A stretch of DNA of 64,000 nt from Natronorubrum tibetense GA33 (GCF_000383975.1 NZ_KB913019.1:124001-188000), one strand, 5' to 3'. Positions 25,590 to 34,268 are shown, counted from the stretch's first letter. A program made the numbers and translations. The notes: a model not told the origin generated them from the letters alone.

Positions 25590-25761
25590 TTCTCGCCCGA
25601 ACTTTCTCGCCGTTATCGCTCGACGGGCACTGCCCGCAACGATCAGGCCTCTGAACAAGTCCGAAAATCACCATTTTAGCGGAGCGTGTTCGGTTAGTCA
25701 ACAACCCACCGGCTCGTACTGTAATTTCGATCACAGAAACGATGATAACGTGTACCATAGA

Positions 25762-26718
25762 ATGAGTACGTACTCAATGACTACCGCGACCGCCTCTCCT
25801 GACGGTGCACCTCGCCCTCGAACCGTGCACAACGAAGCGACGCAGACGATCGAATTCGGAGTCGTCACGATGGGACTGCTCGTCGTCTGGCTCGTCTGGG
25901 TGTCCGACGGCCACTCGCCGATGCCCGGCCTGGGTGCCGATTTCTCTCCCGTCGAACTCGGGACCCTCGTCGCCAGTAGCTCCATCCCTGCGGCGAGAAC
26001 CGCCGTCGATCGGGAGCGCGAGCAACTGATTCAGGAGCGCGACGGCTTCCACCAGTTCACGACGGAGGTCGACTCGATTCCCGTCTCAGCCGACGGTGGC
26101 GCGGGTCTCCCGCCGGTCGGCGTGAGGCAAGCGAACGCGGTCGTGGGCGAACTCGATAGCGTTCGGGCCGCCTACCGCGAGTGCATCATGGAACTCGAGC
26201 ATTTCGATCAGTTGTACGGCGAACAACTGTACGACAACATGGCGTCCGAACTCTCGGAAGACGTCGCGATGGCCGTCGTCCACGGCGACCGGTTCTCGCT
26301 TCCGGTAAAACGAGCGACGATCCAGCGGGCGACCGAGGCCAGTCTCCGCCGCGAGCGACTGTTACAGACGGTCGACGCCGAACGTGATTCGCTCGACCGC
26401 GCGGAACGCGAGCTCCGTGCGCTCGCATCTGATCTCGAGGCCGAACCGTCGCTGTCCGAGTTCACGCTCACCGAACTCTTCGAACACGAGCGACGGTTGT
26501 CCCGGTGGAAAGTTCGGTGCGAACGATCGCTGCGACGTCGCCAACAGCACATTCACGCCGAGAGCACGTTCCGATCGAACCCCGACCTGCTGTTCGTTCA
26601 GCCCTATCTGTACGCCGAACTCGAGACTCACTTTCCGGTGTTAGACGCCTGTCTTCGACTGCACTCGCGACTCGAAACGCGCCAGCAGGCGGTCCACCGC
26701 GCGATCACGTATCGGTGA
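25762..26718 (+). CDS. Predicted membrane-anchored coiled-coil protein, DUF7260-like
   Basis: 318 residues from ATG 25762; a second ATG at 25777 is possible. One hydrophobic segment (EFGVVTMGLLVVWLVWV, about residues 31-47) is followed by a 260-residue charged, mostly helical region (AARTAVDREREQLIQERDGFHQF, LRRERLLQTVDAERDSLDRAERELRAL) with a conserved-looking core (YREICIM-type segment YRECIMELEHFDQLYGEQLYDNMASELSED). This is the layout of a haloarchaeal family I recall as DUF7260, of unknown function. A transposase relic separates it from the RdfA-like and SMC-related genes on the same strand. A perfect palindrome tgagtacgtactca overlaps the start. Confidence 0.7.
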   Translation: MSTYSMTTATASPDGAPRPRTVHNEATQTIEFGVVTMGLLVVWLVWVSDGHSPMPGLGADFSPVELGTLVASSSIPAARTAVDREREQLIQERDGFHQFTTEVDSIPVSADGGAGLPPVGVRQANAVVGELDSVRAAYRECIMELEHFDQLYGEQLYDNMASELSEDVAMAVVHGDRFSLPVKRATIQRATEASLRRERLLQTVDAERDSLDRAERELRALASDLEAEPSLSEFTLTELFEHERRLSRWKVRCERSLRRRQQHIHAESTFRSNPDLLFVQPYLYAELETHFPVLDACLRLHSRLETRQQAVHRAITYR

Positions 26719-26840
26719 TCCGGTTACCCACTTACAGCGGCGTCCCCGCACGGGTTGGCGAAGCTCGGTGTCCTGTACTGCGGTGGTTACCTATCTCCGC
26801 CGAATACTACTCGATAACCCGCTATTTTCGCGACACTCGA

Positions 26841-27447
26841 AATCAGATCGAGATCAACTTGGAATTTGTAGAGCGAAAAGCAACATCACGGCAGTTGATA
26901 ACGCCCTGTATTCAGGTTCAACGCGCTCGACTCTCGCTTTCAAATACTGTTCGGAATCCCGAGACATCTGGCGTTTTTCGGGCTCGGTCAACGGTCTATA
27001 ATTGAGTTCACAAGGCCAATCTACAGTTGAAAACGGGTGCAACCCGAATCACTTACGGTTACCGAGACTGTGATACAACTCAATTATAACCAGGACTGGT
27101 TGTACGCTGCTATTGATCTTGGGTCAAACAAATCGCTTCATACAACGCTTGAAACGCGTATAACGAAGCTTATAGCGAATGCATTGGTTCGGGAACTACG
27201 CGAGAAGCACGATCTCTTTGACATCGTGTTTCTTACTGGTGACAATCACTCACCGAACTATGCATGTGAACGTCACTATCTTGATTTCAGATACGAACGA
27301 GACGGAACCATAAATCGCGTTGAATGTCTATTTAGAGAGGTAACACGACGCACCTAACTGTTTTCAAACTGCTTTACCAGCGCTAAAGAAACAACTGTTG
27401 ACCAGTGGCTCTACTTATTCTTGGTCATTCGGAATCTGGTAATCTGA
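26841..27447 (+). pseudogene. IS6-type transposase relic
   Basis: Pieces follow the order of haloarchaeal IS6-type transposases. EFVERKATSRQLITP and LSLSNTVRNPE to RSTVYN (26841-27002) end in a stop where WVHKA is expected. After a frameshift come ETVIQLNYNQDWLYAAIDLGS, ALVRELREKHDLFDIVFLTGD, LDFRYERDG and NRVECLFREVTRRT (27037-27354). Past an in-frame stop at 27355, LFSNCFTSAKETTVDQWL continues to the stop at 27447. The first catalytic Asp of the DDE triad (VDET in active members) reads VTET. It is certainly inactive. Terminal inverted repeats were not found by eye. Confidence 0.88.
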
Positions 27448-27802
27448 ACACGATCCAAATTATCGTAGCCATTGAACGTCATTGTACACCTGATCGTACG
27501 AGGGCTGTGCGGTTCGGAGCGTGCGCGGTTCGGAGCGAGCGCGGTTCAGAGCGAACGGGAGAGACGACCCGCGAACTGTACGATCGGTGTGTCAATCGCT
27601 TCATCTGTCACTATTGGAAGCAGGAGGTTTTAGGCCCAAATGGATATACTGTTCACACATCATGCAAAATTCATATCGAGGATGTAGTTATTTTACAAAA
27701 TCGCATTTCACCACCACGTGGACGGGTATTGTTACAACCATACTACCGTAAATCGGCCGGCAATCCGAACGCTTTTTGCGTGGCGGTCTGTAAAACGGGA
27801 TA
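27448..27802. other. Gene-free stretch after the transposase relic
   Basis: No gene is convincing in these 355 bases. The stretch holds a three-unit 16-bp tandem repeat (27509-27556) and A/T-rich sequence. A 132-codon open frame starting at 27405 reads through the repeat and has no recognisable domain. The ATG of the RdfA-like gene at 27803 follows immediately. Confidence 0.5.
27509..27556. repeat. 16-bp tandem repeat, three copies
   Basis: Units gcggttcggagcgtgc, gcggttcggagcgagc and gcggttcagagcgaac follow each other without gaps at 27509, 27525 and 27541; adjacent units differ at one or two positions. It lies between the IS relic and the RdfA-like gene. Confidence 0.75.
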
Positions 27803-28453
27803 ATGACTGAACGCAGACAGCCGGCCGATTCGAACGACTCCTGTGGATGTAAGCTCGGACGCGTCGCCGGAGAGTACGGGCTCCAGCGCCTCGACGACCA
27901 ACTGGTCGAATACTGGACCGGCGAGCGGGACGAAAAGATGAGCACGCGCCAGCTCGCGACCTATGTGAACCAGCGGGTGCTCGAGACCGCACTCGAGGAC
28001 GCGAATATCCTCCTCAAAGACGGGGAGATCGAGAACACCTACCGGCTGTTGACCGACGACGACGTCAGTAGCGGGACACAGGTCCAGACGCGAAACGAAC
28101 TCGAGCGTGACGGCGTCGCGATCGACGATGTCGAATCGAACTTCGTCTCACACCAGACGGTCTACAACCACCTGACGGACTGTCTCGAAGCGACGCTCGA
28201 GACGCCGAGCGACGATGAACGAGTGGAACGAAGCGCCGACAAACTCGGGGCGCTGCAGAACAGAACTGAGGCAGTGACATCGGACACGGTCGCCCAACTC
28301 AAGCGAAACGATATCCTCGACGTCGGCGAATTTAACGTGACCGTCTCCGTAACCGTGACCTGTGAGGACTGCCTCCAAGAGTATCCGATTCGGACGCTGT
28401 TGGACGAACGGTCCTGTGACTGTCAGGACGCGGCCGCGGAGGATACGTCATAA
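27803..28453 (+). CDS. RdfA family protein (rod-determining factor-like)
   Basis: 216 residues. N-terminal SCGCKLGRVAGEYGLQRLDDQLVEYWTG (Cys14, Cys16) and STRQLATYVNQRVLETAL are the hallmark of the haloarchaeal RdfA family; a member was identified as a cell-shape (rod) determinant in Haloferax volcanii. The middle part (DVESNFVSHQTVYNHLTDCL) resembles helix-rich DNA-binding folds. The C-terminus has a possible zinc site (CEDC at 187-190 and CDC at 205-207). It is immediately followed by an SMC-related gene, the pairing known for this family. Whether this copy controls shape or is an accessory paralogue cannot be told. Confidence 0.85.
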   Translation: MTERRQPADSNDSCGCKLGRVAGEYGLQRLDDQLVEYWTGERDEKMSTRQLATYVNQRVLETALEDANILLKDGEIENTYRLLTDDDVSSGTQVQTRNELERDGVAIDDVESNFVSHQTVYNHLTDCLEATLETPSDDERVERSADKLGALQNRTEAVTSDTVAQLKRNDILDVGEFNVTVSVTVTCEDCLQEYPIRTLLDERSCDCQDAAAEDTS

Positions 28454-28505
28454 CAGGGGTCCAAATCGACGATTTCGCAACCAGTTCGCCGCGTACCGAA
28501 GGGGC

Positions 28506-28516
28506 AAAATATTTTT
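28506..28516 (+). promoter_or_regulatory. TATA-like element for the SMC-related gene
   Basis: aaaatattttt lies 24-34 nt before the ATG at 28540, so the SMC-related gene can be transcribed apart from the RdfA-like gene. Confidence 0.55.
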
Positions 28517-28539
28517 GATGGGAGCGAGAACGCGGTGAT

Positions 28540-30528
28540 ATGGAAAGTGAACTGGATAGGGCGGAACGTGATACTCCAGAGCGAGCGACGCTCTTCGTCG
28601 ACAATATCGGCGGGATCGACGAGACGGAGGTCTCGTTTCAGCCAGGGGCGACAGTGCTTTCGGGACGAAACGCAACCAATCGGACATCGCTGTTGCAGGC
28701 GATTATGGCCGCACTGGGGAGCGATCAAGTCAGTCTCAAAGCCGACGCCGAGGAGGGGCGGGCGGAGCTCGAGCTCGGCGACGAAACCTACCGACGGACG
28801 CTGCAGCGTCGAAACGGCACTATCGTTACCGACGGCGAGCCCTATCTCGACGATCCCGAACTCGCGGACCTCTTTGCGTTCCTGCTCGAATCCAACGAGG
28901 CGCGACGCGCCGTCGCTCGCGGCGACGATCTCCGCGAACTGATCATGCGTCCGGTCGACACCGACGCGATTAAGGCCGAAATCGAACAGTGTCAGCGACG
29001 GAAACAGGAGATCGACGACCAGCTTGCGGAGTTGGACGAGCTCGAAGGCAAGCTCCCCGACCTCGAGGCAAAGCGGACGCGAGTGACCGACGAGATCGAA
29101 GAGCTCGAAGAAGAGCTCGAGGACGCACAGGCGGAACTCGAGGAGACCAATGTCGACGTCGACGAACGGCGGGAAGAGCAGTCCGAACTCGAGGCGAAAC
29201 TCGAGGAACTCCGTGATACCCGCTCCGATCTCGAACGCGTCCGCGATCGCATCGAAACCGAACGCGAAAGCATCGACGCGCTCGAGGAAGAGCGCGAGGA
29301 GGTCGAGGAGCGCCTCGACTCGCTCTCGTCCGGCGACGAGTCGGAGGTTAGCCGACTCGAGGCCGAGATCGAGACGCTTCAGGACGAGAAGGCGGCGCTC
29401 TCCGACGAGATCTCACAGCTCCAGAGCACGATCCAGTTCAACGAACAGCTCTTGGACGAGCAGGAGTCGGTGCTTCCGGACGCCGACGGGGGCACCGGTG
29501 GGGACGGCGAACCGGTGACGGACCAGCTTTTGGCTGACTCGGAGACGGTCACCTGCTGGACCTGCGGTTCGTCGGTCGCACGCGATCAGATCGAAACGAC
29601 GATCGAACAGCTTCGAACCGCGCGCCAGGAGCGACTCGAGGAGCGATCGGGGATCAGCGCCGAACTCGACGAGAAACGGGAGACGCTGTCCACGATCAAC
29701 GAGAACCGCACCGAGTACCGCCAGACGCAGCGACGCCTCGACTCGGTCGACGACGAGATCGAGCGCCGACGCGAGCGTATCGAGGCGTCGACTGCCGACC
29801 GCGAAGAGCTCACCGACGAGGTCGACGACCTCGAGGCTACGATCGACGACCTCGAGGCCGACGACTACAGCGGGGTTCTCGACCAGCACAAGGAGGTCAA
29901 TCAGCTCGAGTTCAAACTGGAGCGAAAGGAACGCGAACGAGACGATCTCGACGATCGAATGGCATCGATCGAGGAGCGCCTCGACGAGCGCGAGACGCTC
30001 GAGGCCCGTCGCGACGATATCACCGACGAACTGACCGATCTGCGCACGCGGATCGACCAGATCGAGGGCGACGCCGTCGAGGCCTTCAACGAGCACATGG
30101 AGAACCTCCTCGAGGTGCTCGAGTACGGCAACCTCGATCGGATCTGGATCGATCGGACCACCCGCGAGGTCCGCGAAGGTCGTCGGAAGGTCTCGCGCTC
30201 GTCGTTCGATCTCAAGATCGTACGCAGCACCGACGACGGCGCGGCGTACGAAGACACGATCGACCACCTGAGCGAAAGTGAGCGGGAGGTGACGGGGCTC
30301 GTCTTCGCCCTCGCAGGCTACCTCGTCCACGACGTCTACGAGACGGTGCCGTTCATGCTTCTGGACTCGCTCGAGGCGATCGACTCCGAACGGATCGCGA
30401 TGCTCGTCGAGTACTTCGAGTCCTACGTGCCGTATCTCGTCGTGGCGCTGCTCGACGAGGACGCACAGGCCGTCGAAGTGGACCACGGCGTGATCACGGA
30501 AATCGACTCGGCGTCGGCGGCCCAGTAA
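28540..30528 (+). CDS. Archaea-specific SMC-related protein (Sph/Rad50-like)
   Basis: 662 residues. An N-terminal ATPase half has a P-loop-like LSGRNATNRTSLLQAIMAALGS (about 40-61) in which the usual GKS/T reads NRTS, so the Walker A Lys is Arg. Long coiled coils (150-310 and 350-560, rich in Glu/Leu/Arg) flank a CWTC motif (Cys339, Cys342) that resembles the Rad50 zinc hook. The C-terminal half has the ABC signature-like HLSESEREVTGLVFALAGYLVHDVY and the Walker B-like FMLLDSLEAID. The CxxC and the changed P-loop are shared, as I recall, by the Sph-like SMC-related proteins of haloarchaea. It should act with the RdfA-like protein on DNA or cell architecture. Confidence 0.87.
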   Translation: MESELDRAERDTPERATLFVDNIGGIDETEVSFQPGATVLSGRNATNRTSLLQAIMAALGSDQVSLKADAEEGRAELELGDETYRRTLQRRNGTIVTDGEPYLDDPELADLFAFLLESNEARRAVARGDDLRELIMRPVDTDAIKAEIEQCQRRKQEIDDQLAELDELEGKLPDLEAKRTRVTDEIEELEEELEDAQAELEETNVDVDERREEQSELEAKLEELRDTRSDLERVRDRIETERESIDALEEEREEVEERLDSLSSGDESEVSRLEAEIETLQDEKAALSDEISQLQSTIQFNEQLLDEQESVLPDADGGTGGDGEPVTDQLLADSETVTCWTCGSSVARDQIETTIEQLRTARQERLEERSGISAELDEKRETLSTINENRTEYRQTQRRLDSVDDEIERRRERIEASTADREELTDEVDDLEATIDDLEADDYSGVLDQHKEVNQLEFKLERKERERDDLDDRMASIEERLDERETLEARRDDITDELTDLRTRIDQIEGDAVEAFNEHMENLLEVLEYGNLDRIWIDRTTREVREGRRKVSRSSFDLKIVRSTDDGAAYEDTIDHLSESEREVTGLVFALAGYLVHDVYETVPFMLLDSLEAIDSERIAMLVEYFESYVPYLVVALLDEDAQAVEVDHGVITEIDSASAAQ

Positions 30529-30544
30529 CGGGGTTCGGTCCCGG

Positions 30545-30557
30545 GCTGGCTTTTTTT
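30545..30557 (+). terminator. T-tract terminator after the SMC-related gene
   Basis: ggctggc followed by seven T (30551-30557), 23 nt after the stop codon. Archaeal termination at U-rich tracts makes this the likely end of the transcript. Confidence 0.6.
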
Positions 30558-30664
30558 GCGCCTCAGCGGTCGGTTGGCGGCAGTGGAAACCGGAACCGTC
30601 TGTCCCGTTGCCGGTGCGGCGAACCGTGTGTGGCGGGTGGATTTTTCAACAGGTTAACTGGGCC

Positions 30665-30709
30665 CAATAGATACAATAGGTCCAGTAGGTGCAATAGCTA
30701 CAATAGAAA
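30665..30709. repeat. 9-bp tandem repeat, five copies
   Basis: caatagata, caataggtc, cagtaggtg, caatagcta and caatagaaa follow each other exactly every 9 bp (starts 30665, 30674, 30683, 30692, 30701). The first six bases are fixed except for one A/G change; the last three vary. It is in the gene-poor stretch after the SMC-related gene. Confidence 0.8.
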
Positions 30710-31443
30710 CACTGTTCACCGAGTATACGATTCCACGATGGACACTACTGTGAATTTGAATGGTTCGGGTACTGGGCTTTCTCCTATACTAGTTTCACAA
30801 TGATAGGTTCTAACTTTCCAGTACTGATCTCGGATCGAACTGGTGCCGGCGTCCACGAATACCGACGAGATGGAACTCTGTCCGCGAATGAAACGCATTT
30901 TTGACCGTGCTATCCGTATCAACCGATACAGCCGACAGAAGACTCACGTCCACGGGTAAAGCGCCTGAAAATGCCGTAATCGTGCGTTATACTTGATATG
31001 AGTGATAGGTCGTTTCGCTTGAGACCGTATCACTAACCGACGAGCAGAACGACGGCATCGTCACGTTCGACACGAACTGGAAATCATATCGTTGATCGAC
31101 TGTCACGCTCGCAGACCCGTCCGAAAGCGAGTATTTTAATGTTTTCGACGCCGGAAGTGACTGACTCCAGAGTAGTACTTGAAACCGGTACGATACCGAG
31201 CCGAAAATCGAATACGGAGTACAACGGGAGTCACCCGACGGCTGCCCGAACCGTGTAACGTCGGTTCGTCGAGGGTGACAGATCCCGACTCAATCGTACA
31301 TCTCAACCCGGTTTCGACCGCAGTCGCTCGACTCGAGCGAACCGTCATCGACGAGAGCGGTCCAGAAGTCCTTCATGATCGCTCTCTCGCCCGACCCGCT
31401 CGAGGGGGTAGAGCTAAATGCTCGCTACACACAGTGTGCAGTG

Positions 31444-32571
31444 ATGACGGCTACCGCAATAGCGATCGAGTCAGTGACCAAATCGTTCCGCAGCGAGACG
31501 GTGCTCCGCGATATCGAACTGGAGGTCGAGGACGGCGAGTTCTGCGTCGTGCTCGGCCCGAGCGGTTGTGGGAAGAGTACGCTTCTCAAGTGCATCGCCG
31601 GATTGATCGAGTCCGACGACGGGACGATCACGCTCGATGGTCGTGACGCGGCCGAGCTGTCCGTCCAGGAACGGAACCTCGGCTACGTGTTCCAGGAGTT
31701 CGAAGAGACGTTGTTCCCCCACAAGAGCGTCGCGGAGAACATCGCGTTCGGTCTCGAGCAACGGGACGACCCGCCCACTCAGTCGGAGATCGACGAGACG
31801 ATCGACGAGATGTTGACCTTGTTAGCGATCGAGGAGACGCGGGACGATCTCCCGGGAGCGCTCTCGGGCGGGCAACAACAGCGCGTGGAGTTGGCACGAC
31901 AGCTGTGTCGCAACTGCGAGGTGATGCTCTTCGACGATCCCTTGGCCGACCTCGACTACAAGCTACAGAAACGCATGGAACTCGAGATGCGGAGCCTCCA
32001 TGCAGACCTCGGGAGTACGTTCCTCTACATCACACACAATCAGGATCAGGCACTCAAACTCGCCGACAAGCTGGTCGTGATGAACCGCGGCATGATCGAA
32101 CAGATCGGCACTCCGGAATCGGTGTATCACGATCCTCAGAACGCGTTCGTCTGCCGATTCGTCGGCGACTCGAACGCGCTCGTGACGAACGGGAAGCCGA
32201 CCGAGGTCGGCGACGGCGTCGTGGACGTCCAGACCGAGGCCGGTCCGATGCGGGCGACCGCACAGAACGGTGCCGAAAAGGAGACGGGGATGGTGATCGT
32301 CCGACCCGAAGCCGTATCGCTCGAGACGGACGACTGTGACGTGACAGTCACGGGCGTTCTCGAAGGTCGAACGTACACTGGCGAAACCACCGAGTTCGCG
32401 GTGTCGCTCGATGGAACCGACCGCGAGTTCTACGTCGTCGTTCCGGACAGCCCCGAGATCGGTGCGATCGGTGATTCGATCGAGCTCGGCTGGAACGTCG
32501 ACGACGCGCTCTACTTCGACGAACTCAGCGTAACCGACACCGTTACCATCACGGATCTCATTGAAGAATGA
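31444..32571 (+). CDS. ABC transporter ATPase, spermidine/putrescine-type, with atypical catalytic site
   Basis: 375 residues from ATG 31444 (MTATAIAIESVTKSF); 23 upstream codons lack family sequence. Walker A GPSGCGKST (38-46), Q-loop VFQEFEETLFPH, signature LSGGQ (140-144), Walker B MLFDDPLADLD (161-171) and switch His198 (ITHNQDQA). The residue after the Walker B Asp, normally the catalytic Glu, is Asp165. A C-terminal TOBE-like beta domain follows (PEAVSLETDDCDVTVTGVLEGRTYTG). It overlaps the next ATPase gene by four bases (ATGA), so the two are translated together and probably form one heterodimer energising the importer whose other parts lie at 36210-41339. Confidence 0.92.
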   Translation: MTATAIAIESVTKSFRSETVLRDIELEVEDGEFCVVLGPSGCGKSTLLKCIAGLIESDDGTITLDGRDAAELSVQERNLGYVFQEFEETLFPHKSVAENIAFGLEQRDDPPTQSEIDETIDEMLTLLAIEETRDDLPGALSGGQQQRVELARQLCRNCEVMLFDDPLADLDYKLQKRMELEMRSLHADLGSTFLYITHNQDQALKLADKLVVMNRGMIEQIGTPESVYHDPQNAFVCRFVGDSNALVTNGKPTEVGDGVVDVQTEAGPMRATAQNGAEKETGMVIVRPEAVSLETDDCDVTVTGVLEGRTYTGETTEFAVSLDGTDREFYVVVPDSPEIGAIGDSIELGWNVDDALYFDELSVTDTVTITDLIEE

Positions 32572-33773
32572 CAATGTCTGACATAGAATCCACCGAGGCG
32601 GACGTATCGCCGCCCGAACCAACGGCCGACGAATCGCAATCGGTCGCGCTCGAAGTCGACGAACTGACGAAGATCTACCCCGACGGAACCGTCGCCGTCG
32701 AAGATATCAGCTTCAGTATCAGGGAGGGAGATTTCTGCGTGCTGATCGGCCCCAGCGGCTGTGGGAAGTCGACGACGCTGCACTCGCTCGTCGGTAAAAT
32801 CCCGGTGACTAAGGGAGCAATACGGCTCGGGGGCGAAGACATCACCGACGAGCCGACCTACGAGCGCGACATCGGACTCGTCTTCCAGGACTTCCAGCTG
32901 TTTCCACACCTGACGGTCGAGGAGAACATCGGCTACGGACTGGAACGTCTGCAGGTCGACGCAGACGACCGCACGGCTCGTGTCGACGACATGATCGAGA
33001 TGATGCGCCTCGAGGAGCTGGTCGATCGCCACCCCGAGGAGCTCTCGGCCGGGCAGAAACAGCGCGTCGCACTCGCCCGGAGCATGGTCCTCAAGCCGAA
33101 ACTTCTCTTGCTGGACGAACCGCTGGGAGATATGGACTACAAGCTTCAGAAACACATGGAGCGAGAGTTGCTCCGGCTCCACCGCCAGCTCGACACGACG
33201 TTCGTCTACGTCACGCACGACCAGACGCAAGCGATGCGGCTGGCCGATCAGATCGTCGTCATGAACGACGGCAAAATCGAGCAATCCGACTCCGTCGAGC
33301 GCGTCTACAACGATCCGGCGACGGCGTTCGTCTCGGCGTTCGTCGGTGACTCGAACATCCTCACGGGCGAGCTGACCGAGGTCAGCAACAACGGCAGCTA
33401 CGCGCACATCGAAACGCCGCTCGGAACGTTCCTCGTAACCACGGAAAACCTTCGATCCGAACCGACATCCCTCGTGGGGGAACGGATCCCCTTCTCGGTC
33501 CGGCCGCAGTATCTCGAGGTCACCGACGACCTCGATAACAGCGTCAGTTGTCGGGTCGAAGACGTTATTCACCAGCCCGGATCGGGGACGCAGGTAATCC
33601 TCGAGGCGACCACGTCCGAGGGGACGGCCCACGAACTCCAGTTGAAGTCGTTCGACCGCATCGACCCGTCAGACACCGTCACTGTCGGCTGGAGCGCGGA
33701 TCACGCGACGCTGCTCGAGCAAACGAGTATCGTCGACGGGATCGATCTCGAGACCGATATTCTCGGCGAATGA
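32568..33773 (+). CDS. ABC transporter ATPase, spermidine/putrescine-type, second subunit
   Basis: 401 residues from the overlapping ATG at 32568, or 399 from 32574 (MSDIEST). Walker A GPSGCGKST (61-69), Q-loop VFQDFQLFPHL, signature LSAGQ (159-163; third residue Ala for the usual Gly), normal Walker B LLLLDEPLGDMD with Glu184, and switch His in VTHDQTQA. A TOBE-like C-terminal domain follows. Together with the upstream ATPase it gives one composite site with normal Glu and LSGGQ and one with Asp and LSAGQ. The two proteins are clearly homologous (DYKLQK after Walker B in both), so they probably arose by tandem duplication. Confidence 0.92.
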   Translation: MTMSDIESTEADVSPPEPTADESQSVALEVDELTKIYPDGTVAVEDISFSIREGDFCVLIGPSGCGKSTTLHSLVGKIPVTKGAIRLGGEDITDEPTYERDIGLVFQDFQLFPHLTVEENIGYGLERLQVDADDRTARVDDMIEMMRLEELVDRHPEELSAGQKQRVALARSMVLKPKLLLLDEPLGDMDYKLQKHMERELLRLHRQLDTTFVYVTHDQTQAMRLADQIVVMNDGKIEQSDSVERVYNDPATAFVSAFVGDSNILTGELTEVSNNGSYAHIETPLGTFLVTTENLRSEPTSLVGERIPFSVRPQYLEVTDDLDNSVSCRVEDVIHQPGSGTQVILEATTSEGTAHELQLKSFDRIDPSDTVTVGWSADHATLLEQTSIVDGIDLETDILGE

Positions 33774-33821
33774 GCGTGCGACCGCGGGGTCGTGACCGAC
33801 CCTCCCGCTGCGATCTTCCCA

Positions 33822-34268
33822 TTACGATCGATCTTCGTCCGACCCCCGGATTCGTACGGTAACCGGCTGAACCCCGTCTCTGAGCGTCAGTTCTTCCAGT
33901 GCGGTGAGTTCCTCTCGCGTCGCCTCGAGCGTGCCGACGTGGTTTCCGGCGAGTTCGCCGGCCGGGCTCTTGAAACAGGTCGGGCCACAGGCGACCAGGA
34001 TTTCCTGTTCGTTCCTGTAGCCGGGGTACAGCAGAATATCGCCTCGAGACGGGTAGACGGTGTGGTTCTCTCGGGGGAGCTCCGGGAGGTCGATCTCGTC
34101 GATGTTGATCCACGTCGCGTGGCCGCTCCACCGGACGTGCATCAGCTCCGAGGTCAGCGGGAGGAATTCTTGCAGCGCACGAACCGACTCGGGGGCCTCC
34201 GACTCGAGCAGCGGTGCCACGTACGTGTTCTCGCCGACGGTGAGGTGGAGTTCGCTCACGACGTTCAC
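33822..34268 (-). CDS. DUF3830 family protein
   Basis: 148 residues from a GTG at 34268 that overlaps the stop of the upstream SDR gene (GTGA), indicating translational coupling; a second GTG three codons later could also serve. The sequence (MHVRWSGHATWINI, HTVYPSRGDILLYPG, NEQEILVACGPTCFKSPAGELAGNHVGTL) follows the DUF3830 family, which is predicted to have a cyclophilin-like beta-barrel fold. The biochemical role is unknown. These genes often lie beside amide hydrolases, racemases and transporters, and here the asparaginase and ABC importer are next to it. A function in amino compound use is the best guess. Confidence 0.82.
   Translation of the reverse strand: MNVVSELHLTVGENTYVAPLLESEAPESVRALQEFLPLTSELMHVRWSGHATWINIDEIDLPELPRENHTVYPSRGDILLYPGYRNEQEILVACGPTCFKSPAGELAGNHVGTLEATREELTALEELTLRDGVQPVTVRIRGSDEDRS

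Larger units (their letters stand above)
30529..31443. other. Gene-poor stretch between the SMC-related gene and the ABC ATPases
   Basis: 915 bases without a supported gene on either strand. It contains a T-tract terminator at its start, a five-unit 9-bp tandem repeat (30665-30709), and A/T-rich sequence with many stops. A short open end reading SLTDEQNDGIVTFDTNWKSYR to a stop near 31095 looks like the last residues of some protein, but nothing upstream of it is recognisable. The composition suggests decayed or mobile DNA. Confidence 0.5.

Noticed and set aside
25763-25776. Perfect palindrome tgagtacgtactca as an operator
   Set aside because: It overlaps the start codon of the DUF7260-like gene and most of it is coding; no second copy or promoter link supports regulation.
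27509-27556. CRISPR-like array
   Set aside because: Only three adjacent 16-bp units without spacers; no cas genes or long repeats occur in the window.
27405-27803. Possible 132-residue gene between the IS relic and the RdfA-like gene
   Set aside because: It starts inside the transposase relic and reads through a tandem repeat; composition is not that of a haloarchaeal protein.
30665-30709. Collagen-like or other repeat protein encoded by the 9-bp repeat
   Set aside because: One frame reads GPIDTIGPVGAIATIET without stops, but it has no start codon and ends within about 15 codons.
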